A DNA stretch of 64,000 nt. Origin: Janthinobacterium agaricidamnosum (GTDB lineage: Bacteria > Pseudomonadota > Gammaproteobacteria > Burkholderiales > Burkholderiaceae_D). The notes under the pieces were generated by a model. The model saw only the letters and a list, made by a program, of their open reading frames with translations, did no database searches and was not told where the DNA came from. Positions 17,898-27,721 of this stretch are shown here, in pieces (positions within the stretch are counted from its first letter, which is position 1; the number at the start of each line of letters is the position of its first letter). The DNA lies in assembly GCF_003667705.1 (NCBI RefSeq), contig NZ_CP033019.1, positions 2,232,001-2,296,000 of the forward strand, in the 5' to 3' direction. The position numbers and the translations under genes were made by a program.

Positions 17898-18751
17898 GCG
17901 ATGCGCATCAAGACTGCTCCCGCCGCGATCAGGCCGATGGCCACATAGCGGCGGGGGCTGATTTTTTCGCGCAGGAACAGGGCCGCAATGGCGATGGCGA
18001 ACAGGATCGACGTTTCGCGCAGGGCCGCGATGGCGGCTACGGGCGCCTGCGTCATGGCCCACAGGGCCAGTCCATACGAGGCCAGGGTGCCGAAACCGCC
18101 GAGCGCGGCCAAACGCCATTGCGTTTGCGCATAGGCAAGCAGGCCGGCGCGGCGGCGCAGCACCGTCCACAGCAGCAGCCCGGTTCCGTTCAAGACGAAA
18201 ATCCACATCGTGTAGGCGGCCGGCGCGCCGGACAGGCGCACGCCGATGCCGTCGATCAGGGTATAGCTGGCGATGACGCAGGCGTTGCCCAGTGCAAAGG
18301 CGGTGGCGCGTCCCGTGTTTTTCGCGGCGATGGCCGTGGCGGGCCCGCGCGCGGCAATATACAGGCCGAGGATGCCCGCGCAGATGCAGGCGATGGCGCC
18401 CATTTGCATGGAAGACAGGCGTTCGCCGATCAGCGGCCAGCTGGCCAGCGCCACGATCAGCGGGGCGCTGCCGCGCATCAGCGGGTAGGCGTGGCTCATG
18501 TCGCCCGCCTTGTAGGCGGCCGCCAGCAGAGAATAATAGGCAAGCTGCGCCACGGCCGAGGCGGCCACGTAGGGCCAGCTGGCGGGCGCGGGAGCATCGA
18601 CGAAGGGCAGGATTGCCAGCGAGATCAGGGCCGCGCCAGCGGAGACGAGCACGGTCGTGAGGAAGGTATCCTTGCCCGACTTGACGATGGCATTCCAGCT
18701 GGCATGCAGCAGGGCGGCAAACAGGACGACGGCGACGACGAAACCGGACAT
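17894..18751 (-). CDS. EamA/DMT superfamily transporter
   Basis: 285 residues with about ten membrane segments in two five-helix repeats, typical of drug/metabolite (EamA) permeases; the second repeat ends LFLREKISPRRYVAIGLIAAG, a standard EamA ending (family text LGE.lt...GaaLIl.Gv). Likely an exporter or importer of small metabolites, substrate unknown. It lies 7 bp upstream of, and on the same strand as, the solute-binding protein gene's stop; the two read in the same direction (binding protein first), so they may be co-transcribed. Confidence 0.9.
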   Translation of the reverse strand: MSGFVVAVVLFAALLHASWNAIVKSGKDTFLTTVLVSAGAALISLAILPFVDAPAPASWPYVAASAVAQLAYYSLLAAAYKAGDMSHAYPLMRGSAPLIVALASWPLIGERLSSMQMGAIACICAGILGLYIAARGPATAIAAKNTGRATAFALGNACVIASYTLIDGIGVRLSGAPAAYTMWIFVLNGTGLLLWTVLRRRAGLLAYAQTQWRLAALGGFGTLASYGLALWAMTQAPVAAIAALRETSILFAIAIAALFLREKISPRRYVAIGLIAAGAVLMRIA

Positions 18752-18758
18752 GCAGGCC

Positions 18759-19586
18759 TTAGCGCGGGCGTATGCTCTGCGACAACAGTTCCTGGCGGTG
18801 ATGGCGCTGGAAGCCTTCCATCAGGGTGCCCGAGCGGCTGGCTTTTTCCAGCAGTTCGCGCAGGGCCGCCTGGTCATCCGCCGTCAGCGACTTGCGCGAC
18901 AGGTAGACGCCGCTCATGCCCCACGGCAATTCCGGCAAGGCTTCCAGACGCAGGCGGTCGGCCAGGCCATACACGCGCGCATCGTTTTGCGCCACGCCGG
19001 CCAGGATGGTGGGGCTCATGATCGTGGCGTCGATGAAGCCGCTTTGCATCAGGCGCGCCACGGACAGCGCATCGACCTCGTAGAACAGGCGGCCCTGGCT
19101 GCTCAGTTCCTTGGCCAGCGCCTGGTAAGAGGCGCCATAGTCGTAGCCGCGCACGAGCGCCACGCGCAAGTCGCGCCGCTCAAGCAATTCCTGCATGGTG
19201 TTGATGGGCGCGCGCGCGCCTTGCAGCGAGATCAGCAGGGGCCGGTTGCCCATCAAGGGGATGAACAGGCCGTGCTGGTCGCGCCGCGGCGTGCTGCTGG
19301 CGGGAATCAGCATATCGGCCTTGCCCGCCTCAAACATCGCCTCCAGGCGCGCCCGGGGCACGGCCGTGAAGATGAAATTGCAGCCCAGCTTGGCGCCCAT
19401 GCTACGCAGCAAGTCGGGGTAGATGCCGCCGATGGCGGCGCCATTGACCACCACGCTGGCGCCGATGGCCGAGACGGGCACCTGGATGTCGCGCGAGCAT
19501 TGCGCGCCCGCCAGGGTCGGCAGCGCCAGCGCCAGCATGGCCACGGTCCGGCGCCAGGCGCTGGAATAAAAGTCAGTCATACCCAT
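18759..19586 (-). CDS. Periplasmic solute-binding protein, family 3 type
   Basis: 275 residues. A signal peptide runs about 5-28 (ALPTLAGAQ). The rest is a bilobal binding fold of the amino-acid ABC family: GIYPDLLRSMGAKLGCNF, KADMLIPASSTPRRD and VALVRGYDYG. No ABC permease or ATPase lies beside it, so it may be a stand-alone sensor or an orphan binding protein. Start choice: ATG at 19586 is annotated, but the ATG at 19580 has AAGGA at a better distance and is equally likely; the difference is two residues. Confidence 0.85.
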   Translation of the reverse strand: MGMTDFYSSAWRRTVAMLALALPTLAGAQCSRDIQVPVSAIGASVVVNGAAIGGIYPDLLRSMGAKLGCNFIFTAVPRARLEAMFEAGKADMLIPASSTPRRDQHGLFIPLMGNRPLLISLQGARAPINTMQELLERRDLRVALVRGYDYGASYQALAKELSSQGRLFYEVDALSVARLMQSGFIDATIMSPTILAGVAQNDARVYGLADRLRLEALPELPWGMSGVYLSRKSLTADDQAALRELLEKASRSGTLMEGFQRHHRQELLSQSIRPR

Positions 19587-19680
19587 CCTTGCTCACCATC
19601 GAATCGCGGGCGTCGGCAACGTCCGCTTGATTATCCCATTCTCGCCTATTTATTTCTCAAATGCAATATTATCCTGCCGA

Positions 19681-20964
19681 CTACTTTGTGGTGGAAACCG
19701 CAAGTCTGGCCAGGCGCTGCGCCTGGAAGTAGCGCCAGGCCACCACGATGCCCAAGGTTTGCATGATGGCGCACAGATAGAAGGTGCTGCCGATGCGCCA
19801 GTCCTGTGCTGGCAAGTGGCTCACCTCGCCGAGGATCATGCTGCCGAGCAAAGGCATGATGATGATGCCCAGGCTGCTGATCGATTGCAGGGAGCCCATC
19901 AGTTCACCCTGTTCGCCGGCGTTCGATGATTTCGAGATGATGCCCTGCAGGGCCGGACCGGCGGCAAAGGCCAGCAGGTTGCACAGGATCAGCGCGTACA
20001 TCATCCAGCCTTGCGTGGCCAGGCCGTACAGCAGGTAGGTGAGGGCGCCCGAAGCCATGCCCAGCAGTGACAAACGCACTTCGCCGAAGCGCTTGATGAG
20101 GATGCCCAGCAAGCCCGCCTGCACGACGGCCGCGCACAGGCCCACGCAGAACATGGCGATGCCGTTCTGGCGCGGCGTCCAGTCGAAGCGGAAATGCGTG
20201 TACAGCACCCAGGTGGTGTTGAGCATCATCTGCGCAAACGTCATCAGGCCGAAGGCCAGCACCAGGCCGCGGATCTCCACGCGGCGCACCAGTTTCAGCA
20301 GGGCGGCAAACGGATTGATGCGCGCCCAGGTAAAGGACGCGCGGGGACCGGGCTGCAGCGATTCGGGCACGCAGAAATAGCCGTAGAGGAAATTGGCCGC
20401 CGACAGGCCGGCCGCCACGTAAAACGGCAGGCGCAGATTGACCTCGCCCAGCAGGCCGCCCAGCATGGGCCCGCAGATGAAGCCCAGGCCGAAGGCGGCG
20501 CCGATCTTGCCGAAACTCTTGGCACGGTTGTCGTGCGTGGAAATATCGGAGGCGTAGGCGGACGCGACCGACATGCTGGCCGACGAGACGCCGCCGATGA
20601 TGCGGCCGATGAACAGGCAGGCCAGGTTCGGCGCCCAGCCCGTGGCGAGAAAGTTGATGCCCATGCCGGCCATCGAGTACAGCAGCACGGGACGGCGTCC
20701 CACGCGGTCGCTGATGGCGCCCAGCATGGGCATGAAGATGAACTGCAGCAAGCCGAAGACGGCCGCCATGATGCCGTACCAGAATGCCTGCGCATCCTTG
20801 CCGTCGACAAAGTCGCCGATCAGGATGGGCAGCACGGGCACCACCAGGCCGATGCCCAGCATGTCGATGAAGACGCAGACGAGGATGAAATTGAGATTGC
20901 CGGCGCGCGCGGGCGCGGCGGGCGAGGACGGGGAATGGCTGTCGGGGCTGGTTTTATCGGACAT
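19681..20964 (-). CDS. Tet(A)-type major facilitator multidrug/tetracycline efflux protein
   Basis: 427 residues from the ATG at 20964; the frame is open another 46 codons upstream without membrane-protein character. Twelve membrane segments. MFS motif A appears as [14 protein letters not shown], and [21 protein letters not shown] is the typical first helix of TCR/Tet proteins, with [10 protein letters not shown] as the motif C region. Expected to exchange protons for drugs. No TetR gene is next to it, unlike acquired tet determinants, and codon use matches the neighbours, so it looks chromosomal and resident. Confidence 0.88.
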   Translation of the reverse strand: MSDKTSPDSHSPSSPAAPARAGNLNFILVCVFIDMLGIGLVVPVLPILIGDFVDGKDAQAFWYGIMAAVFGLLQFIFMPMLGAISDRVGRRPVLLYSMAGMGINFLATGWAPNLACLFIGRIIGGVSSASMSVASAYASDISTHDNRAKSFGKIGAAFGLGFICGPMLGGLLGEVNLRLPFYVAAGLSAANFLYGYFCVPESLQPGPRASFTWARINPFAALLKLVRRVEIRGLVLAFGLMTFAQMMLNTTWVLYTHFRFDWTPRQNGIAMFCVGLCAAVVQAGLLGILIKRFGEVRLSLLGMASGALTYLLYGLATQGWMMYALILCNLLAFAAGPALQGIISKSSNAGEQGELMGSLQSISSLGIIIMPLLGSMILGEVSHLPAQDWRIGSTFYLCAIMQTLGIVVAWRYFQAQRLARLAVSTTK

Positions 20965-21083
20965 GCATGCTTTCGGCGCGTTGGCATCGCGCCGGCGCGT
21001 TACAGGATGCTGCTGACGCGCGGCGCGATAGCTGAGGCTTGCATTATAGACAGCATGCGCGTTGCTGGCTATCGCCGCCAAGC

Positions 21084-21734
21084 TTATGCGCCCATTCCCC
21101 ATTCGTCGGCAAAGGCGGCGCGGAAATCCGTCAGCACGGCCAGGCGCTGTTCGGCCAGCGCGCGGCCCGCCGCCGTCTGCATCTTGCCGGGCAGCTTGTC
21201 GAGCTTGGTGACGATATGGTCGAGTGCGTAGGCCTTGTCGTCGAGCGGGCGATGCGCTGCCAGCGGATCCGTGCCATGCGCCAGCGCGCTATCCATGCGC
21301 GCAGCCGTGTAGAACAGGCGCGCCAGTCCCACGGCGCCCAGCGCGTCGATACGGTCGGCATCCTGCACGATCTGCGCTTCGATCGTGTGCGGCGTCAAGT
21401 TGGCGGAAAAACTGTGCGTCTCGATGGCGTGGGCCACGCCGGCCAGTTTTTCTGGTGGAAAATCCAGTTCGGCCAGCTGGCGGCAAGCCAGCGCGGCCGC
21501 CTGGCGCGAGGCCAGATGGCGCTCGGGGTGGTTTTTCGGCAGGTTGATCAGGTCGTGCAGGTAGCACGCTGCTATCACGGTGAGGGCGTCGGCCTGCGCA
21601 TATTCCTGCAGCAGAACGCTGGCATTGCGCCAGACGCGGTGCAGGTGGTTGATGTCGTGGGCGCTGTCATCGCCCAGGCCGGCCGAGGCCAGCGCCAGCA
21701 GGCGTGGCTGCCATTGGGAAAGCAAAGAATGCAT
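21084..21734 (-). CDS. HD-domain phosphohydrolase
   Basis: 216 residues. The metal-binding H...HD...D pattern is visible: HDINHLHRVWRNA (H26 D27), CYLHDLINLPKNH and the distal DADRIDALGAVG. This is the YedJ-like family of predicted nucleotide or cyclic-nucleotide phosphohydrolases. The ATG at 21734 is clear. It lies upstream of the Tet-type MFS gene (119 bp) on the same strand. Biological role not known. Confidence 0.88.
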   Translation of the reverse strand: MHSLLSQWQPRLLALASAGLGDDSAHDINHLHRVWRNASVLLQEYAQADALTVIAACYLHDLINLPKNHPERHLASRQAAALACRQLAELDFPPEKLAGVAHAIETHSFSANLTPHTIEAQIVQDADRIDALGAVGLARLFYTAARMDSALAHGTDPLAAHRPLDDKAYALDHIVTKLDKLPGKMQTAAGRALAEQRLAVLTDFRAAFADEWGMGA

Positions 21735-21913
21735 GGTTCACCATCATAAAAAGCGGGGGGCGCCAGTGTGGCATAAAACGTGCGCACGCAACTATCCATT
21801 GCTCTAATGGTATTTGCTTTTTTATTTACTTCTGAGCAGAATGCGCGTCTTGGGGTTTTATTGCCCATAAGATATTTTTTTAAAACAATCATTCCACATT
21901 GAAAAGGATGCTC

Positions 21914-22450
21914 ATGCACCGTTATTGGCTGATAGTCGGTTTGTTACTTGCCTGCGGTCACGCGGCCACCTGGGCCCAGGAAGCTCCCCGCTATACCTTG
22001 ACAGAGGATATGGCGCAAACAGGCACAGTCATTAAACACAAGGGTGTGAAGGCCGGTATTCCCTTGAATTACAGCTATGCGCAACTCAGTGCGGAGCAGA
22101 AGCTTGCCGTACGGGATCAGTACGAAGGCATGCCGGCCACAGACGAGCCTCCCTATCCGCTCAAGGGCTTAGCACCTTTCTTGCGTGAAGTGTACGCGGC
22201 GCAGCGCATCTTGCAGGTGCGGGGCCAACTGGTGCTGGCGGTGCAGGTAAATAGCAAGGGGGAAGGCAAGGAAGTGGCCATCTTCGAGTCTCCGGACGAC
22301 AAGATGGCGAACTTCGCCGCGGCTGCCGCCATCAAGCAGCGCTACAAGCCGGGGCTGTGCGGCGGCGTGCCTTGCACCATGGATTTTGTGTATACCGTGA
22401 CATTCAACCTGCCGTCGAACGAGGAGGGCGGGGAGAGGGCGGCACCATAG
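21914..22450 (+). CDS. Secreted protein with a TonB C-terminal-like domain
   Basis: 178 residues from the ATG at 21914, which has AAGG six bases upstream; an earlier ATG at 21908 and TTG at 21899 are in frame. A signal peptide runs about 1-21 (ATWAQ). Residues about 100-170 (GQLVLAVQVNSKGEGKEVAI... then RYKPGLCGG) resemble the TonB C-terminal fold, which usually contacts outer-membrane receptors, but there is no membrane anchor or proline linker, so it cannot be a full TonB. The two cysteines in the C-terminal part (CGGVPC) may form a disulfide. Stand-alone gene after an AT-rich promoter region. Role unknown. Confidence 0.7.
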   Translation: MHRYWLIVGLLLACGHAATWAQEAPRYTLTEDMAQTGTVIKHKGVKAGIPLNYSYAQLSAEQKLAVRDQYEGMPATDEPPYPLKGLAPFLREVYAAQRILQVRGQLVLAVQVNSKGEGKEVAIFESPDDKMANFAAAAAIKQRYKPGLCGGVPCTMDFVYTVTFNLPSNEEGGERAAP

Positions 22451-22530
22451 CGGCTGGCGCCCAGGCGTGATGCTTTTGCTACAAAGTCAGATAATCGCGG
22501 TCCAGCGGAAACAACGATGCTCTTTTTTAG

Positions 22531-22581
22531 TGCACTGAAAATTTACATGCGGTAACATTGCCGTATTGCAATTTCAGTGCA
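22531..22581. repeat. 51-bp extended palindrome upstream of cheW
   Basis: Outer arms TGCACTGAAA (22531-22540) and TTTCAGTGCA (22572-22581) are perfect complements, and the inner part, ATGCGGTAAC / ATTGCCGTAT, is itself an imperfect palindrome. The full element folds into one long hairpin with a single register slip. It lies 74 bp before cheW and 80 bp after the TonB-C-like gene. It may be a terminator, a large operator or a small non-autonomous mobile element. Confidence 0.6.
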
Positions 22582-22654
22582 TTATTTAATAAATTCCCTA
22601 TGGGCGTCCAAGATTGGTGATAGGCGCGTCCTGCGACATTTCTAAAGGATCATC

Positions 22655-23146
22655 ATGAACACCAATTCCAGCGACACTGGCGCCACCGTTGCCAAGGCTG
22701 CCGAGTACCTGGCCTTTACCCTGGGCCAGGAAGAGTATGGCATCGACATCCAGAAAGTCAGCGAAATCCGCAGCTATGAAACGCCGACCCGCATCGCCAA
22801 CGCCCCCGAGTTCGTCAAGGGCGTGGTCAACCTGCGCGGCATCATTGTGCCGATCGTCGACATGCGCATCAAGTTCAACCTGGGCACGCCCAGCTATGAC
22901 CAGTTTACCGTCGTCATCATCCTCAATATCGGCAACCGCGTCGTCGGCATGGTCGTCGACCGCGTCTCCGACGTCACTACCCTGATGCCGGAACAGATCA
23001 AGCCGGCGCCGGACATGGGCCGTTCGATCAACACGGAATACGTGATCGGCCTGGGTACCATCGACGAGCGCATGCTGATCCTGGTCGACATTGACCAGCT
23101 GATGTCCAGCGCCGACATGGGCCTGATCGAAAAACTCGCAGCCTAG
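22655..23146 (+). CDS. cheW: Chemotaxis coupling protein CheW
   Basis: 163 residues, the standard length. It links chemoreceptors to the CheA kinase at the cell pole. The SH3-like fold is marked by EYLAFTLGQEEYGIDIQKV, the conserved turn VKGVVNLRGIIVPIVDMR and GMVVDRVSDV. AAAGGA precedes the ATG. Two chemoreceptor genes follow on the same strand, but a strong hairpin at 23283-23314 separates them. CheA and the other che genes are not in the window. Confidence 0.96.
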   Translation: MNTNSSDTGATVAKAAEYLAFTLGQEEYGIDIQKVSEIRSYETPTRIANAPEFVKGVVNLRGIIVPIVDMRIKFNLGTPSYDQFTVVIILNIGNRVVGMVVDRVSDVTTLMPEQIKPAPDMGRSINTEYVIGLGTIDERMLILVDIDQLMSSADMGLIEKLAA

Positions 23147-23282
23147 GCCGCCAGGAAAAGTCCGGGACGGCGTTGCATTGCCCCTGAACATTTCCCGACA
23201 TCCTAATCCGAGAGGGTTTCTTAAAAACAATTGACTCTCGACATTGCTTGGTTTTTCTGCAAGGCGCACGCTAGCGCATTTC

Positions 23283-23314
23283 CTGGCGCACGGTTCCGCC
23301 GAACCGTGCGCCAG
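23283..23314 (+). terminator. Strong hairpin downstream of cheW, terminator candidate
   Basis: Perfect arms CTGGCGCACGGTT / AACCGTGCGCCAG; with the inner C-G pair, 14 bp and a 4-base loop. It is followed by a loose T-rich stretch (TTTCACTTCAGTTTCACTTTT). It lies 137 bp past cheW and 114 bp before the first chemoreceptor gene. Confidence 0.7.
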
Positions 23315-23427
23315 TTTCACTTCAGTTTCACTTTTACACCCGCCTTGACACCGCCGCCAGCCAGCGCGCCAAAGGGAAGCCATCAGCCGTGCGGCATGCT
23401 GGCATCAGGGCTTTTTAGGATAGTCAC

Positions 23428-25062
23428 ATGAATGTATTACGCAACGTCAGCATCGGTGTCCGCCTCGGACTCGGTTTTGCCGTGATTTTGCTGTTTTCCA
23501 TGCTCATTACGGGCATCAGCGTCTGGCGCCTGCACGACGTGGCCAGCGCCACGCGCGTCATGATGGAGCAGCCGCTGGCGAAGGAACGCTATATTTCCGA
23601 CTGGTATGGCCGCATCGACAGCGCCGTGCGCCGCACCATCGCCATTGCCCGCAGCAGCGATACCTCGCTCAGCGGTTATTTCGCCGAAGAATCGAAAGTC
23701 TCGTCGGCCAGCTCGGCCGAGCTGCAAAAGAAAATCGAGGCCTTGATCGACAAGCCCGAGGAAAAAGCCATGTTCGCGGGCTTGCTGGAGCAGCGCAAGG
23801 TGTACATCGGTTCGCGCGACCAGGTCTACAAGCTCAAGGGTGAAGCGCAGGTCGATGCCGCCAATGAAGTGTTTGAAAAGACCTTCGTGCCGGCCGCCGC
23901 CAAGTACCAGAAGATGGTGCAGGACTTGCTGGAACACCAGCGCGCCAGCATCGACACGACGGCGCGCGAGATCGACGCCGTCGCCAATACCAGCCGCAAC
24001 CTGATGCTGGTGCTGGCCGCGCTGGCGCTGGCTTTTGGCGTTGTCTGTGCCTGGGTCTTGACGACGGGCATCGTGCGCCCCCTGCGCACGGCCGTGGATA
24101 TCGCCCGCAAGGTGGCCGATGGCGACTTGACGGCGCAGATCGACGCCAGCGCCAAGGATGAAACGGGGCAATTGCTGCAGGCGTTGAAGGACATGAACAC
24201 GAGCCTGCTCAACATCGTTGGCGAAGTGCGCAGCGGCACGGACAGCATCGCCACGTCCTCGACGCAGATTGCCGCCGGCAACCAGGACCTGTCTTCCCGC
24301 ACGGAAGAGCAGGCCGGTTCCCTGGAAGAGACGGCGTCTTCGATGGAAGAGCTCACTTCCACCGTGAAACAGAATGCGGACAATGCGCGCCAGGCGAACC
24401 AGTTGGCGGCGTCGGCCGCGCAAGTGGCCGTCAAGGGCGGCGAAGTCGTGGCGCAAGTGGTGGGCACGATGGAATCGATCAATGCGTCGTCGAACAAGAT
24501 CGTCGACATCATCAGCGTCATCGATGGCATCGCCTTCCAGACGAATATCCTGGCGCTGAACGCGGCCGTGGAAGCGGCCCGTGCAGGCGAGCAGGGCCGC
24601 GGCTTTGCCGTCGTGGCGTCCGAAGTGCGCAACCTGGCGCAGCGCTCGGCCAGCGCCGCGAAAGAAATCAAAACCCTGATCGGCGCGTCCGTCGAGCAAG
24701 TCAACGCGGGCAGCATGCTGGTGGCGCAAGCCGGTTCGACCATGAACGATATCGTCGACAGCGTGCAGCGCGTGAGCGACATCATCACGGAAATTACGGC
24801 CGCGAGCAGCGAGCAAAGCGTGGGCATCGACGAAATCAACCGGGCCATCGGCCAGATGGATGCCGTCACGCAGCAAAATGCGGCGCTGGTGGAAGAATCG
24901 GCGGCCGCCGCCGAATCGATGCAGCACCAGGCGCACAACCTGGCGCAGGTCGTCAGCGTGTTCAAGCTCAACGGCCAGCAGGCCAGCGGTGCGAACGGTG
25001 TAACACAAGCGCTGAAACGCCCGGCAGCGCCGCAAACCACCTTGCGCATCGGCACGCGCTGA
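23428..25062 (+). CDS. Methyl-accepting chemotaxis protein (copy 1)
   Basis: 544 residues. Membrane segment 1 about 11-31, periplasmic four-helix-bundle ligand domain about 32-188, membrane segment 2 about 190-212, HAMP about 213-265 ([20 protein letters not shown]), then the signalling domain with methylation helices and the conserved tip [19 protein letters not shown] followed by [18 protein letters not shown]. No C-terminal NWETF-type CheR tether. TTAGGATAGTCAC precedes the ATG. It is one of a tandem pair; see the next chemoreceptor for comparison. The ligand cannot be predicted. Confidence 0.95.
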   Translation: MNVLRNVSIGVRLGLGFAVILLFSMLITGISVWRLHDVASATRVMMEQPLAKERYISDWYGRIDSAVRRTIAIARSSDTSLSGYFAEESKVSSASSAELQKKIEALIDKPEEKAMFAGLLEQRKVYIGSRDQVYKLKGEAQVDAANEVFEKTFVPAAAKYQKMVQDLLEHQRASIDTTAREIDAVANTSRNLMLVLAALALAFGVVCAWVLTTGIVRPLRTAVDIARKVADGDLTAQIDASAKDETGQLLQALKDMNTSLLNIVGEVRSGTDSIATSSTQIAAGNQDLSSRTEEQAGSLEETASSMEELTSTVKQNADNARQANQLAASAAQVAVKGGEVVAQVVGTMESINASSNKIVDIISVIDGIAFQTNILALNAAVEAARAGEQGRGFAVVASEVRNLAQRSASAAKEIKTLIGASVEQVNAGSMLVAQAGSTMNDIVDSVQRVSDIITEITAASSEQSVGIDEINRAIGQMDAVTQQNAALVEESAAAAESMQHQAHNLAQVVSVFKLNGQQASGANGVTQALKRPAAPQTTLRIGTR

Positions 25063-25069
25063 TGCCGCT

Positions 25070-25090
25070 GCGGCCGCCCCGTGCGGCCGC
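25070..25090 (+). other. GC-rich hairpin between the two chemoreceptor genes
   Basis: Arms GCGGCCGC / GCGGCCGC around the loop CCCGT, starting 8 bases after the first stop codon, followed by TTTCTGCTGTCCCCCTTTTAT. It may end some of the transcript from copy 1 and let part continue into copy 2. Confidence 0.55.
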
Positions 25091-25143
25091 TTTCTGCTGT
25101 CCCCCTTTTATATAGTCTGGTTCCGCTTTTTTAGGATATTCAC

Positions 25144-26781
25144 ATGAATTTGTTAAGAAACGTCAGTATTGGTGTGCGCCTCGGCCTGGGTTTTGCCGTG
25201 ATTTTGCTGTTTTCCATGCTCATCACGGGCATCAGCGTGTGGCGTTTGCACGACGTGGCCACGGCCACGCGCACCATGATGGAACTCCCGCTGGCGAAGG
25301 AACGCTATATTTCCGACTGGTATTCCAAGATCGATAGCGGCGTGCGCCGCACCACGGCCATCGCGCGCAGCAGCGACACGACCTTGGGCGCGTATTTTGC
25401 GGAAGAGGCGAAACAGTCGTCCGTCGTCTCGGGCGAACTGCAAAAGAAAATCGAAGCCTTGATTTCCAGCCCGGAAGAAAAGGAACTGTTCCGCCTGGTG
25501 AGCGAACAGCGCAAGGTTTACCTCGATTCACGCGCGCAAGTATCGAAGCTGAAGGCGGATGGACAGGAAGCGGAAGCGGAGAAGGCTTTCCAGGGTATCT
25601 TCGTGCCCGGTTCGACGAAATACCTGAAAGTGGTCAACGACATGCTGCAGCACCAGCGCGCCAGCATCGACACGACGGCGCGCGAGATCGACGATGTCGC
25701 CAAGACGAGCCGCAACTTGCTGCTGACCCTGGCCGTGCTGGCGCTGGGCTTTGGCGTCGTCTGCGCCTGGTTGCTGACGATGGGCATCGTGCGTCCCCTG
25801 CGCACGGCCGTGGACATTGCCCGCAAGGTGGCCGATGGCGACTTGACGGCGCAGATCGATGCCAGCGCCAAGGATGAAACGGGGCAATTGCTGCAAGCGT
25901 TGAAGGACATGAACACGAGCCTGCTCAACATCGTCAGCGAAGTGCGTACGGGCACGGACAGCATTGCGACCTCGTCGACGGAAATTGCCGCCGGCAACCA
26001 GGACCTGTCTTCCCGCACGGAAGAGCAAGCCGGTTCCCTGGAAGAGACGGCGTCCTCGATGGAAGAATTGACCAGCACCGTGAAGCAGAATGCGGACAAT
26101 GCGCGCCAGGCGAACCAGTTGGCGGCATCGGCGGCGCAAGTGGCCGTCAAGGGCGGCGAAGTCGTGGCGCAAGTGGTGGGCACGATGGAATCGATCAATG
26201 CGTCGTCGAACAAGATCGTCGACATCATTTCCGTCATCGACGGCATCGCCTTCCAGACGAATATTCTGGCGCTGAACGCGGCCGTGGAAGCGGCCAGGGC
26301 CGGCGAGCAGGGCCGCGGCTTTGCCGTCGTGGCGTCCGAAGTGCGCAACCTGGCGCAGCGCTCGGCCAGCGCCGCGAAAGAGATCAAGACCCTGATCGGC
26401 GCGTCCGTCGAGCAAGTCAACGCGGGCAGCATGCTGGTGGCGCAGGCAGGCTCGACCATGAACGACATCGTCGACAGCGTGCAGCGCGTGAGCGACATCA
26501 TCACGGAAATCACGGCGGCCAGCAGCGAGCAAAGCGTGGGCATCGACGAGATCAACCGCGCCATCGGCCAGATGGATGCCGTCACGCAACAGAATGCGGC
26601 GCTGGTGGAAGAATCGGCGGCGGCCGCCGAATCGATGCAGCACCAGGCGCACAACCTGGCGCAGGTGGTCAGCGTGTTCAAATTGAATGGGCAGCAGGCC
26701 AGTGTCAGCGGCTTGAAGGGGGGCAAGCGTCCGGCAGCCAAGGCGCCAGCAGAAGCATTGCAGCTCGGCCGCGCCGCCTAA
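25144..26781 (+). CDS. Methyl-accepting chemotaxis protein (copy 2)
   Basis: 545 residues with the same architecture as copy 1, 81 bp downstream. From the HAMP domain to about residue 520 only four residue changes separate the two proteins (just before HAMP, and GEVRSG to SEVRTG, STQ to STE). The periplasmic domain (about 32-190) is much more diverged, with about three residues in five shared by eye, while the first 30 residues are nearly identical again. The pair therefore signals through the same CheW/CheA contacts but probably senses different ligands. The upstream sequence TTTTTTAGGATATTCAC is also almost the same as that of copy 1. Confidence 0.95.
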   Translation: MNLLRNVSIGVRLGLGFAVILLFSMLITGISVWRLHDVATATRTMMELPLAKERYISDWYSKIDSGVRRTTAIARSSDTTLGAYFAEEAKQSSVVSGELQKKIEALISSPEEKELFRLVSEQRKVYLDSRAQVSKLKADGQEAEAEKAFQGIFVPGSTKYLKVVNDMLQHQRASIDTTAREIDDVAKTSRNLLLTLAVLALGFGVVCAWLLTMGIVRPLRTAVDIARKVADGDLTAQIDASAKDETGQLLQALKDMNTSLLNIVSEVRTGTDSIATSSTEIAAGNQDLSSRTEEQAGSLEETASSMEELTSTVKQNADNARQANQLAASAAQVAVKGGEVVAQVVGTMESINASSNKIVDIISVIDGIAFQTNILALNAAVEAARAGEQGRGFAVVASEVRNLAQRSASAAKEIKTLIGASVEQVNAGSMLVAQAGSTMNDIVDSVQRVSDIITEITAASSEQSVGIDEINRAIGQMDAVTQQNAALVEESAAAAESMQHQAHNLAQVVSVFKLNGQQASVSGLKGGKRPAAKAPAEALQLGRAA

Positions 26782-26803
26782 GTTGCTTACCCAGTAACGG
26801 CTG

Positions 26804-26828
26804 GGGTCGTACCCTGAGGGTACGACCC
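26804..26828. terminator. Bidirectional hairpin between convergent genes
   Basis: GGGTCGTACCC / GGGTACGACCC, 11 perfect pairs with the loop TGA, between the stop of chemoreceptor 2 and the stop of the RNase HI-like gene on the opposite strand (6 bp from the latter). No long T run. It likely ends both transcripts. Confidence 0.65.
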
Positions 26829-26834
26829 TGGTAT

Positions 26835-27347
26835 TCAAGCCTCTGGGGTGAAGCTTGCGATCGCCAGCTGCGACAGCCGGTCCGCCTCGCCATTGCGGTG
26901 GCGCGGCAGCCAGCGCAAGCTCACATCCGTGAATTGTTCCAGCAGGGCCACTACGGTGGCCCTCTGCGTTTCCAGTCCCTTGGCGCCCACGGGCGTCGTT
27001 CCCAGCACATCATTGATCACCACCTGGCTGTCGCCGTACAGCAGCAGTTGCACGGGCGGCGGGCGCACGCCGAGTGCCGCCTGCAGCACGGCCGTCAGGG
27101 CCGCATACTCCGCGTCGCTGCTGCTGCCATAACCGGCCGCTTCGCTCACTTCGATGCGTTCGCCATGCGGTCCCAGCAGCAGGGCGCCTATGCCCAGCTT
27201 GCCCGGGTTCGGGTGGGCGGACCCGTCGAACCAGCCGCGCCAGGCCAGCGGGCCGCCATGGTCCTGGCGCTTGAGCGCCAGCTGGGCGCGGCGCGCCTGC
27301 ATCCTGGCTTCCTTGCGCAGTTTGCGCGCCTCTGCCTCCGCCGTCAT
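26835..27347 (-). CDS. Ribonuclease HI-like protein with basic N-terminal helix
   Basis: 170 residues from the ATG at 27347, whose ATGA overlaps the stop of the upstream gene. The four acidic catalytic residues of RNase H are present: D41 (GWFDGSAHPNPG), E80 (SDAEYAAL), D106 (YGDSQVV) and D156 (RNGEADRLS). A basic, probably helical stretch (residues 5-28, RKLRKEARMQARRAQLALKR) precedes the fold and may bind nucleic acid. It is shorter at the C-terminus than E. coli RnhA and is of the reverse-transcriptase-like RNase HI group. Catalytically competent by motif; role likely RNA-DNA hybrid removal. Confidence 0.87.
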   Translation of the reverse strand: MTAEAEARKLRKEARMQARRAQLALKRQDHGGPLAWRGWFDGSAHPNPGKLGIGALLLGPHGERIEVSEAAGYGSSSDAEYAALTAVLQAALGVRPPPVQLLLYGDSQVVINDVLGTTPVGAKGLETQRATVVALLEQFTDVSLRWLPRHRNGEADRLSQLAIASFTPEA

Positions 27348-27685
27348 GGCTTGATCAGGAAGGTGTCGATGAGGCTGCCGATCCAGCACGCCACCAGCAC
27401 ACACACGGCCAGCGTCATGGCGGGGCCGTCGTTGGCGGAGAGCGCTTCCACTTTTTCCATGATCAGCTGCACGTCCAGGGGCAGGGCGCCGCTGTCGATC
27501 TGTGCCATAACCTGGTCCAATCGTGCCATGATCTGGCGCACTACGATCGCCAGCGCAACGAGGGCCGGCACGAGGAAGAGGCAGCCACGGGCCTTGCGGT
27601 GCAAGACAAAATGCCCGCTGCCGGGAAAGACGAGGGCCGACAGCAGCAGGGCGAGATGACGTTTGGAAAGGGAGGAGCCGCTCAT
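27344..27685 (-). CDS. Small membrane protein, function unknown
   Basis: 113 residues, about two to three membrane segments (about 8-26, 36-50, 88-108) with a short soluble segment between. The N-terminal part, LSALVFPGSGHFVLHRKARG, resembles the PG.GH...G motif of small uncharacterised membrane-protein families. It overlaps the RNase HI-like gene by ATGA and follows mgtA by 36 bp, so all three may be on one transcript. Confidence 0.75.
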   Translation of the reverse strand: MSGSSLSKRHLALLLSALVFPGSGHFVLHRKARGCLFLVPALVALAIVVRQIMARLDQVMAQIDSGALPLDVQLIMEKVEALSANDGPAMTLAVCVLVACWIGSLIDTFLIKP

Positions 27686-27721
27686 GCGTGCCTTTTGTAG
27701 GGGAAAGAGCGGCTCATCATA

